57,630 bases of DNA from Deltaproteobacteria bacterium. Lineage in GTDB: Bacteria > UBA10199 > GCA-002796325 > JACPFF01. A program made the translations under genes and the position numbers. The notes beneath the pieces are model-generated. The model ran no database searches and was not told the DNA's origin. It was given only the letters and a program-made list of their open reading frames with translations. Positions within the stretch are counted from its first letter, which is position 1; every line of letters starts with the position of its first letter. Location of the stretch: NCBI GenBank assembly GCA_016210045.1, contig JACQUX010000007.1, forward strand, positions 1 to 57,630, read 5' to 3'. Below are positions 32,904 to 40,379 of the stretch, piece after piece.

Positions 32904-33821
32904 CTATCCCTGTAAAAATCGTTCCGCATCGATCGCGGCCATACAGCCGGTCCCGGCGGCGGTGATCGCTTGGCGATACGTGTGGTCTTGCGCGTCGCCG
33001 CAAACGAAGACGCCGGGGATATTCGTGTGCGTCGAGCCGGGCTTGGTCTGCAAATAGCCGACCGCGTCCATCTCGAGACTGCCCGCAAAGAGCTGCGTGT
33101 TCGGCTGATGCCCGATCGCGATGAACACGCCATCCGCAGCGTGGTCGCTCAACGCGCCGGTTTTCAGATTTTTCAAACGCAGTCCGGTCACTTTGTGCTG
33201 CTGCACGTCGAAGATTTCGTCGACGGCGCTGTCCCAAATGAAGCGGATTTTCGGATGGTGCGTGGCACGGTGTTGCATCGCCTTCGAGGCACGCAACTGA
33301 TCACGGCGGTGGACGATCGTCACGGTGCGCGCAAATTTGGTGAGAAACGTCGCCTCTTCCAACGCGGTGTCGCCGCCGCCGATCACGAAAACGTCTTGGT
33401 CACGGAAGAAAAATCCGTCGCAGGTGGCACACGCCGAGACGCCGTGGCCCATCAACTGCGCCTCCGACGGGATGCCGAGCAACTTCGCCGACGCGCCGGT
33501 CGCAACAATCAGCGTCTGCGTCTGCCACGACTTGAGCCCCGCGTGCAGCGTGAACGGACGCGCGCCGAGTTCCACGCGCTCGATGTGGGCCTGCACGAAC
33601 TCCGTCCCGAAATGCGCGGCTTGTGCACGAAACAAGTCCATCAGCTCCGGACCCATGACGCCTTTCGGAAATCCGGGATAGTTTTCGACCTCGGTCGTGA
33701 TCGTCAGTTGTCCGCCCGGCTGGCTGCCTTCAATGACCAGCGGCTTCAGATCGGCGCGCGCGGCATAGATCGCCGCCGTACACCCCGCCGGACCACTCCC
33801 TAAGATAATGACGTTATGCAT
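32904..33821 (-). CDS. trxB: Thioredoxin reductase
   Basis: A 305-residue flavoenzyme that reduces thioredoxin with NADPH. The FAD loop Gly-Ser-Gly-Pro-Ala-Gly is near the N-terminus, the redox-active Cys-Ala-Thr-Cys-Asp lies mid-protein, the NADPH loop is Gly-Gly-Gly-Asp-Thr-Ala-Leu-Glu-Glu, and the C-terminal Cys-Gly-Asp-Ala-Gln-Asp closes the FAD domain. Length is standard. It lies 9 bases downstream of the FNR-like gene and is likely cotranscribed with it. Confidence 0.95.
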   Translation of the reverse strand: MHNVIILGSGPAGCTAAIYAARADLKPLVIEGSQPGGQLTITTEVENYPGFPKGVMGPELMDLFRAQAAHFGTEFVQAHIERVELGARPFTLHAGLKSWQTQTLIVATGASAKLLGIPSEAQLMGHGVSACATCDGFFFRDQDVFVIGGGDTALEEATFLTKFARTVTIVHRRDQLRASKAMQHRATHHPKIRFIWDSAVDEIFDVQQHKVTGLRLKNLKTGALSDHAADGVFIAIGHQPNTQLFAGSLEMDAVGYLQTKPGSTHTNIPGVFVCGDAQDHTYRQAITAAGTGCMAAIDAERFLQG

Positions 33822-33830
33822 AGGCCCTCG

Positions 33831-34544
33831 CTAAAAGAACTTCTCCATATGGACCGGGCACAGGCCCAGTGTTTTTAAATACGCGCGCACGTCCTGAATC
33901 ATCTCACCGCGACCGCAGAGATACACGTCCAGGTCCTTTACTGTAGTAATGCGCTGCGCCACGAGTTGCGTCACGCGGCCGACGACACCCGACCACGTCG
34001 CGCTCGGTTGTGACAGCGTCGTGACAAAATGAAAATTGGCATGCGCGGCGACGAGTTGCTGCCATTCGTCTTGGTAATAAACGTCCGCGTCGTGCCGCAG
34101 GCCCCAATACAACGTGACTTGGCGGTCGGTGCCGCGGGCCAACAACGAGCGGAGCATCGAGCGAATCGGGCCGATGCCGGTCCCGGTGGCGACGAAAAGG
34201 TAATCCCGCGTGCCGCGTTCATCGAGCGTGAACGAGCCGAGCGGGCCACGCAACGTGAGCACTTGCCCCGGATGGAGATTGAACAGAAACGACGATCCGG
34301 CACCGCCAGGAACTAAATTCGCGACCACGCCGAGGTAGCCGGTCTCGTGCGGTGGGGTGCAGAGCGAATAGGCGCGGGTGATCGCGGGCCGCGAGTCGTC
34401 GCCGGGATCGACGACGATATTGATATATTGTCCCGCGTTGAATGGCACGCGCGTCGGCTGCAGCGGACGAAAGCGAAATTCGCGGACGTGCGGCGTCAGT
34501 TGATGAAACGCGAGGAGTTCAGCCGTAATGGTCGGAGGCGGCAT
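33831..34544 (-). CDS. FNR-like FAD/NAD(P)H oxidoreductase
   Basis: A 237-residue protein of the ferredoxin-NADP reductase fold. The FAD motif is Arg-Ala-Tyr-Ser-Leu-Cys, the FAD phosphate loop is Gly-Gly-Ala-Gly-Ser, and the NAD(P) motif Ala-Thr-Gly-Thr-Gly-Ile-Gly-Pro is followed by Leu-Tyr-Trp-Gly-Leu-Arg. A C-terminal Tyr-Leu-Cys-Gly-Arg-Gly replaces the usual Cys-Gly-Pro. There is no iron-sulfur domain, so the partner is a separate protein. It leads a two-gene unit with trxB, suggesting a flavin-based redox role. The start has no Shine-Dalgarno and may be leaderless. Confidence 0.85.
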   Translation of the reverse strand: MPPPTITAELLAFHQLTPHVREFRFRPLQPTRVPFNAGQYINIVVDPGDDSRPAITRAYSLCTPPHETGYLGVVANLVPGGAGSSFLFNLHPGQVLTLRGPLGSFTLDERGTRDYLFVATGTGIGPIRSMLRSLLARGTDRQVTLYWGLRHDADVYYQDEWQQLVAAHANFHFVTTLSQPSATWSGVVGRVTQLVAQRITTVKDLDVYLCGRGEMIQDVRAYLKTLGLCPVHMEKFF

Positions 34545-34553
34545 GGCCGCAGT

Positions 34554-34583
34554 CTTTTACTGAGAGTCCCTAGAGGGGCGCAA
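34554..34583 (-). promoter_or_regulatory. Weak putative promoter for FNR-trxB
   Basis: On the minus strand TTGCGC (34583-34578), 18 bases, TAAAAG (34559-34554), 9 bases before the ATG. Weak boxes, but placed like the other leaderless promoters. Confidence 0.3.
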
Positions 34584-34594
34584 GGAGAAAGGGC

Positions 34595-34626
34595 GTCACG
34601 CGATCGGTGTGGACCGATCGCGTGAC
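34595..34626 (-). terminator. Hairpin after the histidine kinase gene
   Basis: A perfect 14-bp inverted repeat (34595-34608 and 34613-34626) with a 4-base loop, 22 bases downstream of the kinase stop. Only a short TTT follows, so it may be a weak terminator. Confidence 0.6.
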
Positions 34627-34648
34627 GAGGGGTGGGAAGGTACAGGGA

Positions 34649-35416
34649 TCAAAAACCTTCGGCCGTGGCGAATGGCGCCGGGACCACAGGGTTCACAGGG
34701 GGTGGCGGGGCAACCAGCTCCACCACGGCCGGAAAGACACAATGGAAACGCGCGCCGGCCCCGGGGATACTTTCGACCCAGAGCCGACCGTCATGCAAAT
34801 TCACAATCTCGCGCGCAATCGCGAGCCCAAGACCAGTCCCCTTGTAGCCGTCCACGTCGGCCTGCCGCGCCAGCTGCGTATAGTGATCAAACAGCATCGC
34901 CGCGCGCAACGGATCGATGCCAGGACCGTCGTCGCACACCGAGAGCCGCACCTCTCCCATGTCGCGACACGCCTCGATCCGCACCTGCGCCGAGGCAAAT
35001 CGAAGCGCGTTGCCGATCAAGTTGTGGAGGACCTGCACGAGACTATCCGGGTCCGCCTCGATCTCGGGGAGGTCCTCTTCCAGCTCCAACGTAAGTTCCA
35101 GGCCGCGGGCCTTTGCTTGGTGCTGAAAGTCGTCGCGGACCTGTTCGAGGAGTGGGGAGAGCGACACCCGGGTGCGGGTCAGACGGACACGGCCCGAAGT
35201 CAACCGACTGAATTCCAAATGATTCTGAATCAGACGGAGCAACCGATCACACTGCCGTTCCGCCGTGGCCACCCACGTGGCCTGCGTGTCGGTGAGTGTC
35301 CCCCCCACTTCTTCGCGTAAATTGGCCAACGCGGCCTTGACGATGGCCATCGGACTGCGCAGCTCATGAGAGAGGGTGCTGACCACTGCCTGCATTTGTT
35401 CGCGCCCTTCGGCCAT
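34649..35416 (-). CDS. Sensorless sensor-histidine-kinase core
   Basis: A 255-residue kinase made only of the dimerisation and ATPase domains. The H box Ser-His-Glu-Leu-Arg-Ser-Pro is at about residues 16-22, N box His-Asn-Leu-Ile-Gly-Asn-Ala, G1 Asp-Asp-Gly-Pro-Gly-Ile-Asp and G2 Gly-Thr-Gly-Leu-Gly-Leu-Ala. No transmembrane, PAS or HAMP region precedes the H box, and an in-frame TAA lies two codons upstream of the ATG, so the short form is real. It must receive its signal through a partner. The gene upstream encodes an Arg-rich two-helix membrane protein, a candidate partner. No response regulator is adjacent. Confidence 0.85.
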   Translation of the reverse strand: MAEGREQMQAVVSTLSHELRSPMAIVKAALANLREEVGGTLTDTQATWVATAERQCDRLLRLIQNHLEFSRLTSGRVRLTRTRVSLSPLLEQVRDDFQHQAKARGLELTLELEEDLPEIEADPDSLVQVLHNLIGNALRFASAQVRIEACRDMGEVRLSVCDDGPGIDPLRAAMLFDHYTQLARQADVDGYKGTGLGLAIAREIVNLHDGRLWVESIPGAGARFHCVFPAVVELVAPPPPVNPVVPAPFATAEGF

Positions 35417-35507
35417 ATGTTACTTTATACGGCACATTGGGGAGAAACATGAGCACGGCCCGGCTGTAATAACTAACCGGCTGTAACGCCAATGCATTAG
35501 GACTGCA

Positions 35508-36326
35508 TTAGGTGGGTTTGGTCGCTTCGTCCGGAGCCTCGGGCAAATGTAACACGCTGCGGGCGAGGGCTTCCATTTGCGCGCCGGTGAGACGCTGTTC
35601 ATGATCCGGGTCAGACAGCAGGAGTCGTTCAGCCATCGCATGCAGCTGGGCATTTTCTCCATCGCCGAGCTGTTCGGCGGACAGAGGTCCCGCCGCGTCG
35701 CTGTCGATCCCCTGCTGCAACCGCATCAAGCCCACGAGTCCCCGATTAGTGACCCGATATGGCCCCTCGGAGCCGCGAAAGTGGGCCTGCGCCAGCGACC
35801 AAAGGCGCTCGAAATCCTCTGCCTCTCTGACCTCGGCTTCTTTACGGGCCCGTACGACCTGGCCCGCGCTGGCCGCCAGCCCCAACAGCGCCACCGCCGC
35901 GACCGCCATCAACACCACTCCACCAATCAGGTACCCCGCAGCCACTGCGGGCGAGAGCGGGGGTGGACCAGCATAGTCGACATCTTGCATACTCGCGCTG
36001 ATCGGAAACGCATCGAGGGCTTGGGCCTCCGGCGCTGTGAAGGCTACGCCCGAACCCAGCCCCACTGCCAACGCCAACGGTCCGGACGCAAACCGGACCC
36101 CGGTCGGGCCGGCAATGCGCACCAGATCAGGAAAACCGGGCGGAAGCGCCGGCAACGACGGGGCAACGATTGCATCCGTCGCACCCTTCTCCGTCGTGAC
36201 AACGGTCGGTCCCCGACCACGAGCGTCTACCCGTGGTGGACGCGGTTGATGCACCAGCCCACGAGCCCTCTCCCCATGCGCCCGCGGCGCCCGCTGCCAT
36301 GCCCTCGCAAATCCATTCGCCTTCAT
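35508..36326 (-). CDS. Arg-rich N-terminus, two-helix membrane protein (second member)
   Basis: A 272-residue protein. Residues 1-45 hold 11 Arg and the pattern Arg-Pro-Pro-Arg-Val-Asp-Ala-Arg-Gly-Arg-Gly. A hydrophobic segment is at about 78-96, then a loop of roughly 30 residues, a strong transmembrane helix at 128-152, and a charged helical cytoplasmic domain. The order and spacing copy those of the protein at 14107-15240. The start at 36326 has an AAAGGAG ribosome site; an ATG-like start 27 bases earlier was rejected. It lies upstream of the sensorless kinase by 91 bases. Function unknown. Confidence 0.6.
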   Translation of the reverse strand: MKANGFARAWQRAPRAHGERARGLVHQPRPPRVDARGRGPTVVTTEKGATDAIVAPSLPALPPGFPDLVRIAGPTGVRFASGPLALAVGLGSGVAFTAPEAQALDAFPISASMQDVDYAGPPPLSPAVAAGYLIGGVVLMAVAAVALLGLAASAGQVVRARKEAEVREAEDFERLWSLAQAHFRGSEGPYRVTNRGLVGLMRLQQGIDSDAAGPLSAEQLGDGENAQLHAMAERLLLSDPDHEQRLTGAQMEALARSVLHLPEAPDEATKPT

Positions 36327-36399
36327 CAGTGAGATCTCCTTTGCACTCCCCACCCTCCATTGCGTACGTCACGCTCGCGCCCTCGTCAATTCATTTGCT

Positions 36400-36454
36400 G
36401 GGGACAGGTACCGTCGGATGCGCGAAAAATGGGCATCCGACGGTACCTGTCCCC
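36400..36454. repeat. GGGGACAGGTACC palindromic repeat, copy 2
   Basis: Perfect 22-bp inverted arms at 36400-36421 and 36433-36454 with an 11-base loop. It shares the outer 13 bases with the copy at 27360-27416. It sits between divergent genes upstream of radC. Such elements are often mobilised by REP-associated tyrosine transposases, but none is in this window. Confidence 0.8.
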
Positions 36455-36558
36455 CTGCGATACATTAACAACGGGGCAGCCATTTGAGTCTATATCGGAC
36501 ATCCGTCGAAATACTTGCGTCGGACGGCTGGCACACGGCTTGCTCTCTTGAGACGCCG

Positions 36559-37236
36559 ATGGGCATTGGCGCATGGCCGGTTGGGGAACGACCGCGGGAA
36601 AAAATGGTGGCGCATGGGGCACGCGCGTTGAGCGACGCCGAATTGATCGCGATTCTGCTCCGCAGCGGCACGCGCGGGCAGTCGGCGTGCGATGTCGCGC
36701 GAGAATTGCTTACCCACTGCAGCGGACTGCATGGACTGATGGGCGCGGAGCTTGACGAAGTCGCGACCGTGCCCGGCGTGGGGCGTGTGAAGGCCGTGAT
36801 ATTAGCCGCCGCGATGGAACTGGCACGCCGTTGGGCCACGGCGCAGCCGTCCGCGCCGCCGGTGCTCGACTCGAGTGAAGCGCTGTTCATGCGCTATCAC
36901 CCGCAACTGCGCAGTCGCGGCCGCGAACATTTCGTCGCCGTCGCGCTCGATGGGCGGCACCGATTGTTGCGCGAGCAATGGGTCAGCGCCGGAGATCGCG
37001 GCAGCGCCGTGGTTCCGGTCCGCGAACTCTTCGCCGCCGCCCTCGCCTGTCGCGCCGGCGCGTTGGCTGTGCTCCACAATCATCCGAGCGGCGATGCCGC
37101 GCCGAGCGCAGACGACCATCACGTGACGGAACACCTCGCTGCTGCGGGTCGCTTCTTGGACATTCCGTTGCTCGATCATTTGATCATCGGCGACAGCGAC
37201 TACTTCAGCTTCCGCGACGCCGGTCTGCTCGGGTGA
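36559..37236 (+). CDS. radC: DNA repair protein RadC (JAMM/MPN domain)
   Basis: A 225-residue RadC-family protein with an N-terminal helix-hairpin-helix part (Val-Pro-Gly-Val-Gly-Arg-Val-Lys) and a C-terminal MPN domain with the metal motif Leu-His-Asn-His-Pro-Ser-Gly-Asp and a downstream Asp. The family's true biochemical role is uncertain, and the old link to repair is not proven. The start at 36559 matches the conserved Pro-Arg-Glu-Lys region of the family. It is followed by comM in the same direction, with a palindrome between them. Confidence 0.92.
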   Translation: MGIGAWPVGERPREKMVAHGARALSDAELIAILLRSGTRGQSACDVARELLTHCSGLHGLMGAELDEVATVPGVGRVKAVILAAAMELARRWATAQPSAPPVLDSSEALFMRYHPQLRSRGREHFVAVALDGRHRLLREQWVSAGDRGSAVVPVRELFAAALACRAGALAVLHNHPSGDAAPSADDHHVTEHLAAAGRFLDIPLLDHLIIGDSDYFSFRDAGLLG

Positions 37237-37288
37237 TCGGGCGGGTGTTCGAAATTCAAACGCGAGCGTTCGGGAATCGAACGGCGTT

Positions 37289-37376
37289 ACGTGCGTAAGT
37301 GCGTAGGTCCGTACGTCTTGGAACCAAGTGGATGCCTCGTGACGCACGCATCTACGTACGTACGCACCTACGCACG
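37289..37376. repeat. ACGTACGTGCG-rich imperfect palindrome
   Basis: CGTGCGTAAGTGCGTAGG at 37290-37307 and ACGCACCTACGCACG at 37362-37376 are imperfect inverted arms, with ACGTACGT units between. Similar sequence is at 21813-21834. It fills the 178-base gap between radC and comM; nothing else was seen there. Confidence 0.45.
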
Positions 37377-37414
37377 GTCAGAACATGGCACACCCCTTGC
37401 TCTCATACCACACG

Positions 37415-38926
37415 ATGCTCGCGACGATTCACAGTGCGGGACTGCATGGGATCGAGGCCTTTCCGGTCACGGTCGAGGTCGATCTGGCGGCGCATGGATT
37501 GCCGGGCTGGCATTTGGTCGGACTCCCGGAAACCGTCGTGCGCGAAAGTAAAGATCGCGTCACGTCGGCATTGCGCAACGCCGGTTTTCAGCTCCGTTAT
37601 CGGAAGACGACAATCAACCTTGCCCCGGCGCGGCGGCGCAAAGTCGGCAATTACTTCGACCTCCCGATCGCCCTCGGTTTGCTGACTGCGGCACAGTTGC
37701 TCTCGCCTACGCACACCGCGCCGTTGCTCTGCGTCGGCGAATTGCTGCTCTCCGGCGAGTTGCAAGCCATTCCCGGGGCGCTTTCGCTCGCGCTGTTCGC
37801 GCGCGCCCATGGCGCCGTCCTCGTCGCGCCGGCCGCGAACACGCCGGAGCTGCAACTGGTCCGCGGACTGCGCTACTTCGCTCCGCACACGCTCGGTGAA
37901 CTCGTGACACAGTTGCACGATACGACGCCCCCCAGCGTGGCCGATCCGCCGCCCTTCACCACCCGACCACCCGCGCTCGATATGGCCGACGTGCAGGGCC
38001 AACCGCTCGCGCGCCGCGCCCTCGAAATTGCGGCCGCCGGCCATCATCATCTCCTCTTCCTCGGTCCACCAGGCAGCGGCAAGACGATGCTCGCGGCCCG
38101 GCTCCCCGGACTCTTGCCGCCACTCCATCCCGATGAAGCGATCGACACGACGCGCATCTACAGCGCGATGGGACGACTGAACGGCACACCGCTGATCACG
38201 ACACGTCCATTTCGCGCGCCGCACCACGGCGCCAGCGCAGCAGGACTGGTCGGCGGCGGATCGGTGCCGGAGGCGGGCGAAATCACGCTCGCGCATCACG
38301 GCGTCTTGTTCCTCGACGAGATCGCGGAGTTTCGGCGCGACGTGTTGGAAGCGTTGCGCCAACCGCTCGAATCGGGACAGATCACCGTCTCGCGCGCCGG
38401 CGTCCACGCGCATTTTCCCGCTCGCTTCTTGTTCGTCGCCGCCGCCAACCCGTGCCACTGCGGATACCTCGGCCATCCGACGGTCGCGTGTCAGTGCACC
38501 TTGGCGCAGATCCAACACTACCGGCGGAAACTCTCTGGCCCATTGCTCGATCGGATCGACTTGCATATCGGTATCGGTCCGCTCCCGGCCGACGACATGC
38601 TCAACACCCGCCCGGCGGAATCCTCGGCCGTCGTGCATGCGCGGGTCCTCGCGGCCCGCGCCCGACAGGCAGCGCGCTATCACGCTCTTCCTGCGGCCAC
38701 CAACGGCGCGCTCTCCGCTGCGGAGACGCGGCGTTGCTGTGCGCCGGCGCCCGAGGCCCGCCAATTGTTGATCGCCGCGATCGAACGCCACGGTCTATCC
38801 GCCCGCGCGTACGATCGCGTGCTCCGCATCGCGCGCACCATTGCCGACTTGGCCGACGACGACACGTTGGCTGCCCCATACGTCGCAGAGGCGCTGCAAT
38901 ACCGCGTGTTGGATCGGCCACTATGA
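37415..38926 (+). CDS. comM: ComM / YifB-family Mg-chelatase-like AAA ATPase
   Basis: A 503-residue protein. The N-terminal Lon-like domain begins Met-Leu-Ala-Thr-Ile-His-Ser-Ala as in the family. Walker A is Gly-Pro-Pro-Gly-Ser-Gly-Lys-Thr, Walker B Leu-Phe-Leu-Asp-Glu-Ile-Ala-Glu-Phe, and a four-Cys zinc motif (Asn-Pro-Cys-x-Cys-Gly-Tyr, then Cys-x-Cys) lies in the C-terminal part. ComM is a hexameric helicase that promotes branch migration in natural transformation. The start at 37415 was chosen from the family N-terminus. Confidence 0.93.
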   Translation: MLATIHSAGLHGIEAFPVTVEVDLAAHGLPGWHLVGLPETVVRESKDRVTSALRNAGFQLRYRKTTINLAPARRRKVGNYFDLPIALGLLTAAQLLSPTHTAPLLCVGELLLSGELQAIPGALSLALFARAHGAVLVAPAANTPELQLVRGLRYFAPHTLGELVTQLHDTTPPSVADPPPFTTRPPALDMADVQGQPLARRALEIAAAGHHHLLFLGPPGSGKTMLAARLPGLLPPLHPDEAIDTTRIYSAMGRLNGTPLITTRPFRAPHHGASAAGLVGGGSVPEAGEITLAHHGVLFLDEIAEFRRDVLEALRQPLESGQITVSRAGVHAHFPARFLFVAAANPCHCGYLGHPTVACQCTLAQIQHYRRKLSGPLLDRIDLHIGIGPLPADDMLNTRPAESSAVVHARVLAARARQAARYHALPAATNGALSAAETRRCCAPAPEARQLLIAAIERHGLSARAYDRVLRIARTIADLADDDTLAAPYVAEALQYRVLDRPL

Positions 38927-38950
38927 AGCACGCCACGATCGAAGATTTGC

Positions 38951-38986
38951 TTGGAATGCCTGCAAATTCTGCCTATACTGTAGGCA
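38951..38986 (+). promoter_or_regulatory. Promoter and operator of the toxin-antitoxin pair
   Basis: TTGGAA (38951-38956), 17 bases, TATACT (38974-38979). The start codon A is 38986, so the mRNA is probably leaderless. A 6-bp inverted repeat, TGCCTA (38970-38975) and TAGGCA (38981-38986), overlaps the -10 box and start codon. This is a likely autoregulatory operator for the antitoxin. Confidence 0.6.
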
Positions 38987-39246
38987 TGAAACAAAAACTG
39001 ACGGAGCAGTATACGATCCGCAACATCCCGGCGGCATTGAATCGCACACTGCGTCGTCAAGCCGAGGAGTTGGGGAAGAGCTTGAATGACGTGCTACTGC
39101 GCGCCTTGCACCGCGGCGCTGGATTATCCGATGAGGCGACCGAACACGACGACCTCGACTTTCTGATCGGGAGCTGGGAGACCGACACGCGCGTGGAGCA
39201 GGCGCTGCACGCGCAACGCACCATTGACCGCACGATGTGGCGATGA
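38986..39246 (+). CDS. FitA/VapB-type antitoxin
   Basis: An 86-residue protein. The N-terminal ribbon-helix-helix (Thr-Ile-Arg-Asn-Ile-Pro, then Leu-Arg-Arg-Gln-Ala-Glu-Glu-Leu-Gly-Lys-Ser-Leu-Asn) binds DNA. The acidic, flexible C-terminus (Asp-Asp-Leu-Asp-Phe-Leu-Ile-Gly-Ser-Trp) should neutralise the toxin. Its stop overlaps the toxin start by ATGA. The longer frames that run back into comM are spurious. It is placed behind a promoter and operator that suit autorepression. Confidence 0.85.
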   Translation: MKQKLTEQYTIRNIPAALNRTLRRQAEELGKSLNDVLLRALHRGAGLSDEATEHDDLDFLIGSWETDTRVEQALHAQRTIDRTMWR

Positions 39247-39638
39247 GACTCGCGATCGACACCAATGCGTATGTCGCCGTGTGCAAAGGGAGCCCGCACG
39301 CCATCGCCGTGATGCGCCGGGCAACGGCTATTCTTGTCCCCTTTGTCGTGGTGGCGGAACTGCGGGCCGGATTTGCGTGCGGAACGCGCACGACCCGCAA
39401 CGAACAAATGCTAACGCGATTTCTGAACACCGAGCGCGTCGGGATCCTCTACGCGGACGACCAGACCAGCCATCACTATGCGCGGCTGTATTATCAGCTG
39501 CGGCGCCAAGGTACGCCGATCCCCGCCAACGACCTCTGGATCGCCGCGTTGGTCAGCCAACACACACTCACCTTGCTCAGCACCGACCGCCACTTCACCC
39601 ACCTCCCCCAGCTGCCGCTGGTGCGCGAGCCACGTTGA
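39243..39638 (+). CDS. VapC-family PIN-domain toxin
   Basis: A 131-residue PIN ribonuclease. The four acidic sites are visible: Ile-Asp-Thr-Asn near the start, Ala-Glu-Leu, Asn-Asp-Leu-Trp-Ile-Ala-Ala and Leu-Ser-Thr-Asp-Arg-His-Phe near the end. It probably cleaves tRNA or rRNA when freed from the antitoxin encoded immediately upstream. The active site looks intact. The start at 39243 overlaps the antitoxin stop. Confidence 0.9.
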   Translation: MRLAIDTNAYVAVCKGSPHAIAVMRRATAILVPFVVVAELRAGFACGTRTTRNEQMLTRFLNTERVGILYADDQTSHHYARLYYQLRRQGTPIPANDLWIAALVSQHTLTLLSTDRHFTHLPQLPLVREPR

Positions 39639-39743
39639 CCAGGCGCCCCAGACCCAAAACACTCGCGTGAAATGGGACTTGCCCCCTCCCGCCGTGCCGA
39701 GTATGAGCCCGCTGCGTTCAACCAACCACCATGAGGAGGCCCC

Positions 39744-40379
39744 ATGAAACTCTATCTCTTCCCACCATCCCCGAATGCGTACAAGATCCAAGCGGTCGTG
39801 AACGAGCTCGGGCTCACGATCGCCACTGAAACGGTCGACTTGCTCAACGGCCAACAACGAGCGCCGAACTACGCCGCGCTCAATCCCAACTTGATGATGC
39901 CGACGTTGGTCGACGGCGACTTCGTCTTGTGGGAGTCGAACGCGATCATGCAATATCTCTGCAGCCGGGCGCCGGGCCAAACCTTATGGCCGAGTGAGCC
40001 GCGGGACCAAGCCGACGTCAGTCGGTGGCAATGTTGGCAGCTCGCACACTGGATGCCGCCGTGCGGGACGTATTTGTGGGAAAACATGGTCAAAGCGATG
40101 ATGGCCGACCACGGCGCACCCGACACCGCCGCGCTGGCCCAAGCCGACGAGCGCTTTCATCGCTTTGCACCGGTGTTGAATCAGCAACTGAAAGGCAAGA
40201 CCTGGTTGGTCGGCAACTCCGTGACCCTCGCCGACTTCGCGATCGGCGCCCCGCTCCATTATGCGGATGCCGCGAAGATCCCGTTGGCACAATATCCGGA
40301 GATCCAACGCTGGTACGCCGGACTGGCCGAACGGCCGAGTTGGCGGAAAGCGATACCGCAATTCGGAATCAAGCGGTAG
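39744..40379 (+). CDS. gst: Glutathione S-transferase family protein
   Basis: A 211-residue protein: thioredoxin-fold N-terminal domain with Ser-Pro-Asn-Ala-Tyr-Lys, the conserved cis-Pro (Met-Pro-Thr-Leu-Val-Asp-Gly) and Glu-Ser-Asn-Ala-Ile glutathione-binding turn, then an all-helical C-terminal domain with Leu-Ala-Asp-Phe. A beta- or theta-like class is likely; the substrate is unknown. The ribosome site GAGGAGG is 4 bases before the ATG. Its 3-prime end overlaps the convergent helical-repeat gene by 11 bases. Confidence 0.9.
   Translation: MKLYLFPPSPNAYKIQAVVNELGLTIATETVDLLNGQQRAPNYAALNPNLMMPTLVDGDFVLWESNAIMQYLCSRAPGQTLWPSEPRDQADVSRWQCWQLAHWMPPCGTYLWENMVKAMMADHGAPDTAALAQADERFHRFAPVLNQQLKGKTWLVGNSVTLADFAIGAPLHYADAAKIPLAQYPEIQRWYAGLAERPSWRKAIPQFGIKR

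Noticed and set aside
37403-38791. A 462-residue open frame antisense to comM.
   Set aside because: It mirrors the GC-rich codon structure of comM, has no ribosome site and no recognisable domain.
38452-38985. Extension of the antitoxin frame into comM.
   Set aside because: ComM motifs lie in the other frame, and a promoter and operator are located just before 38986.
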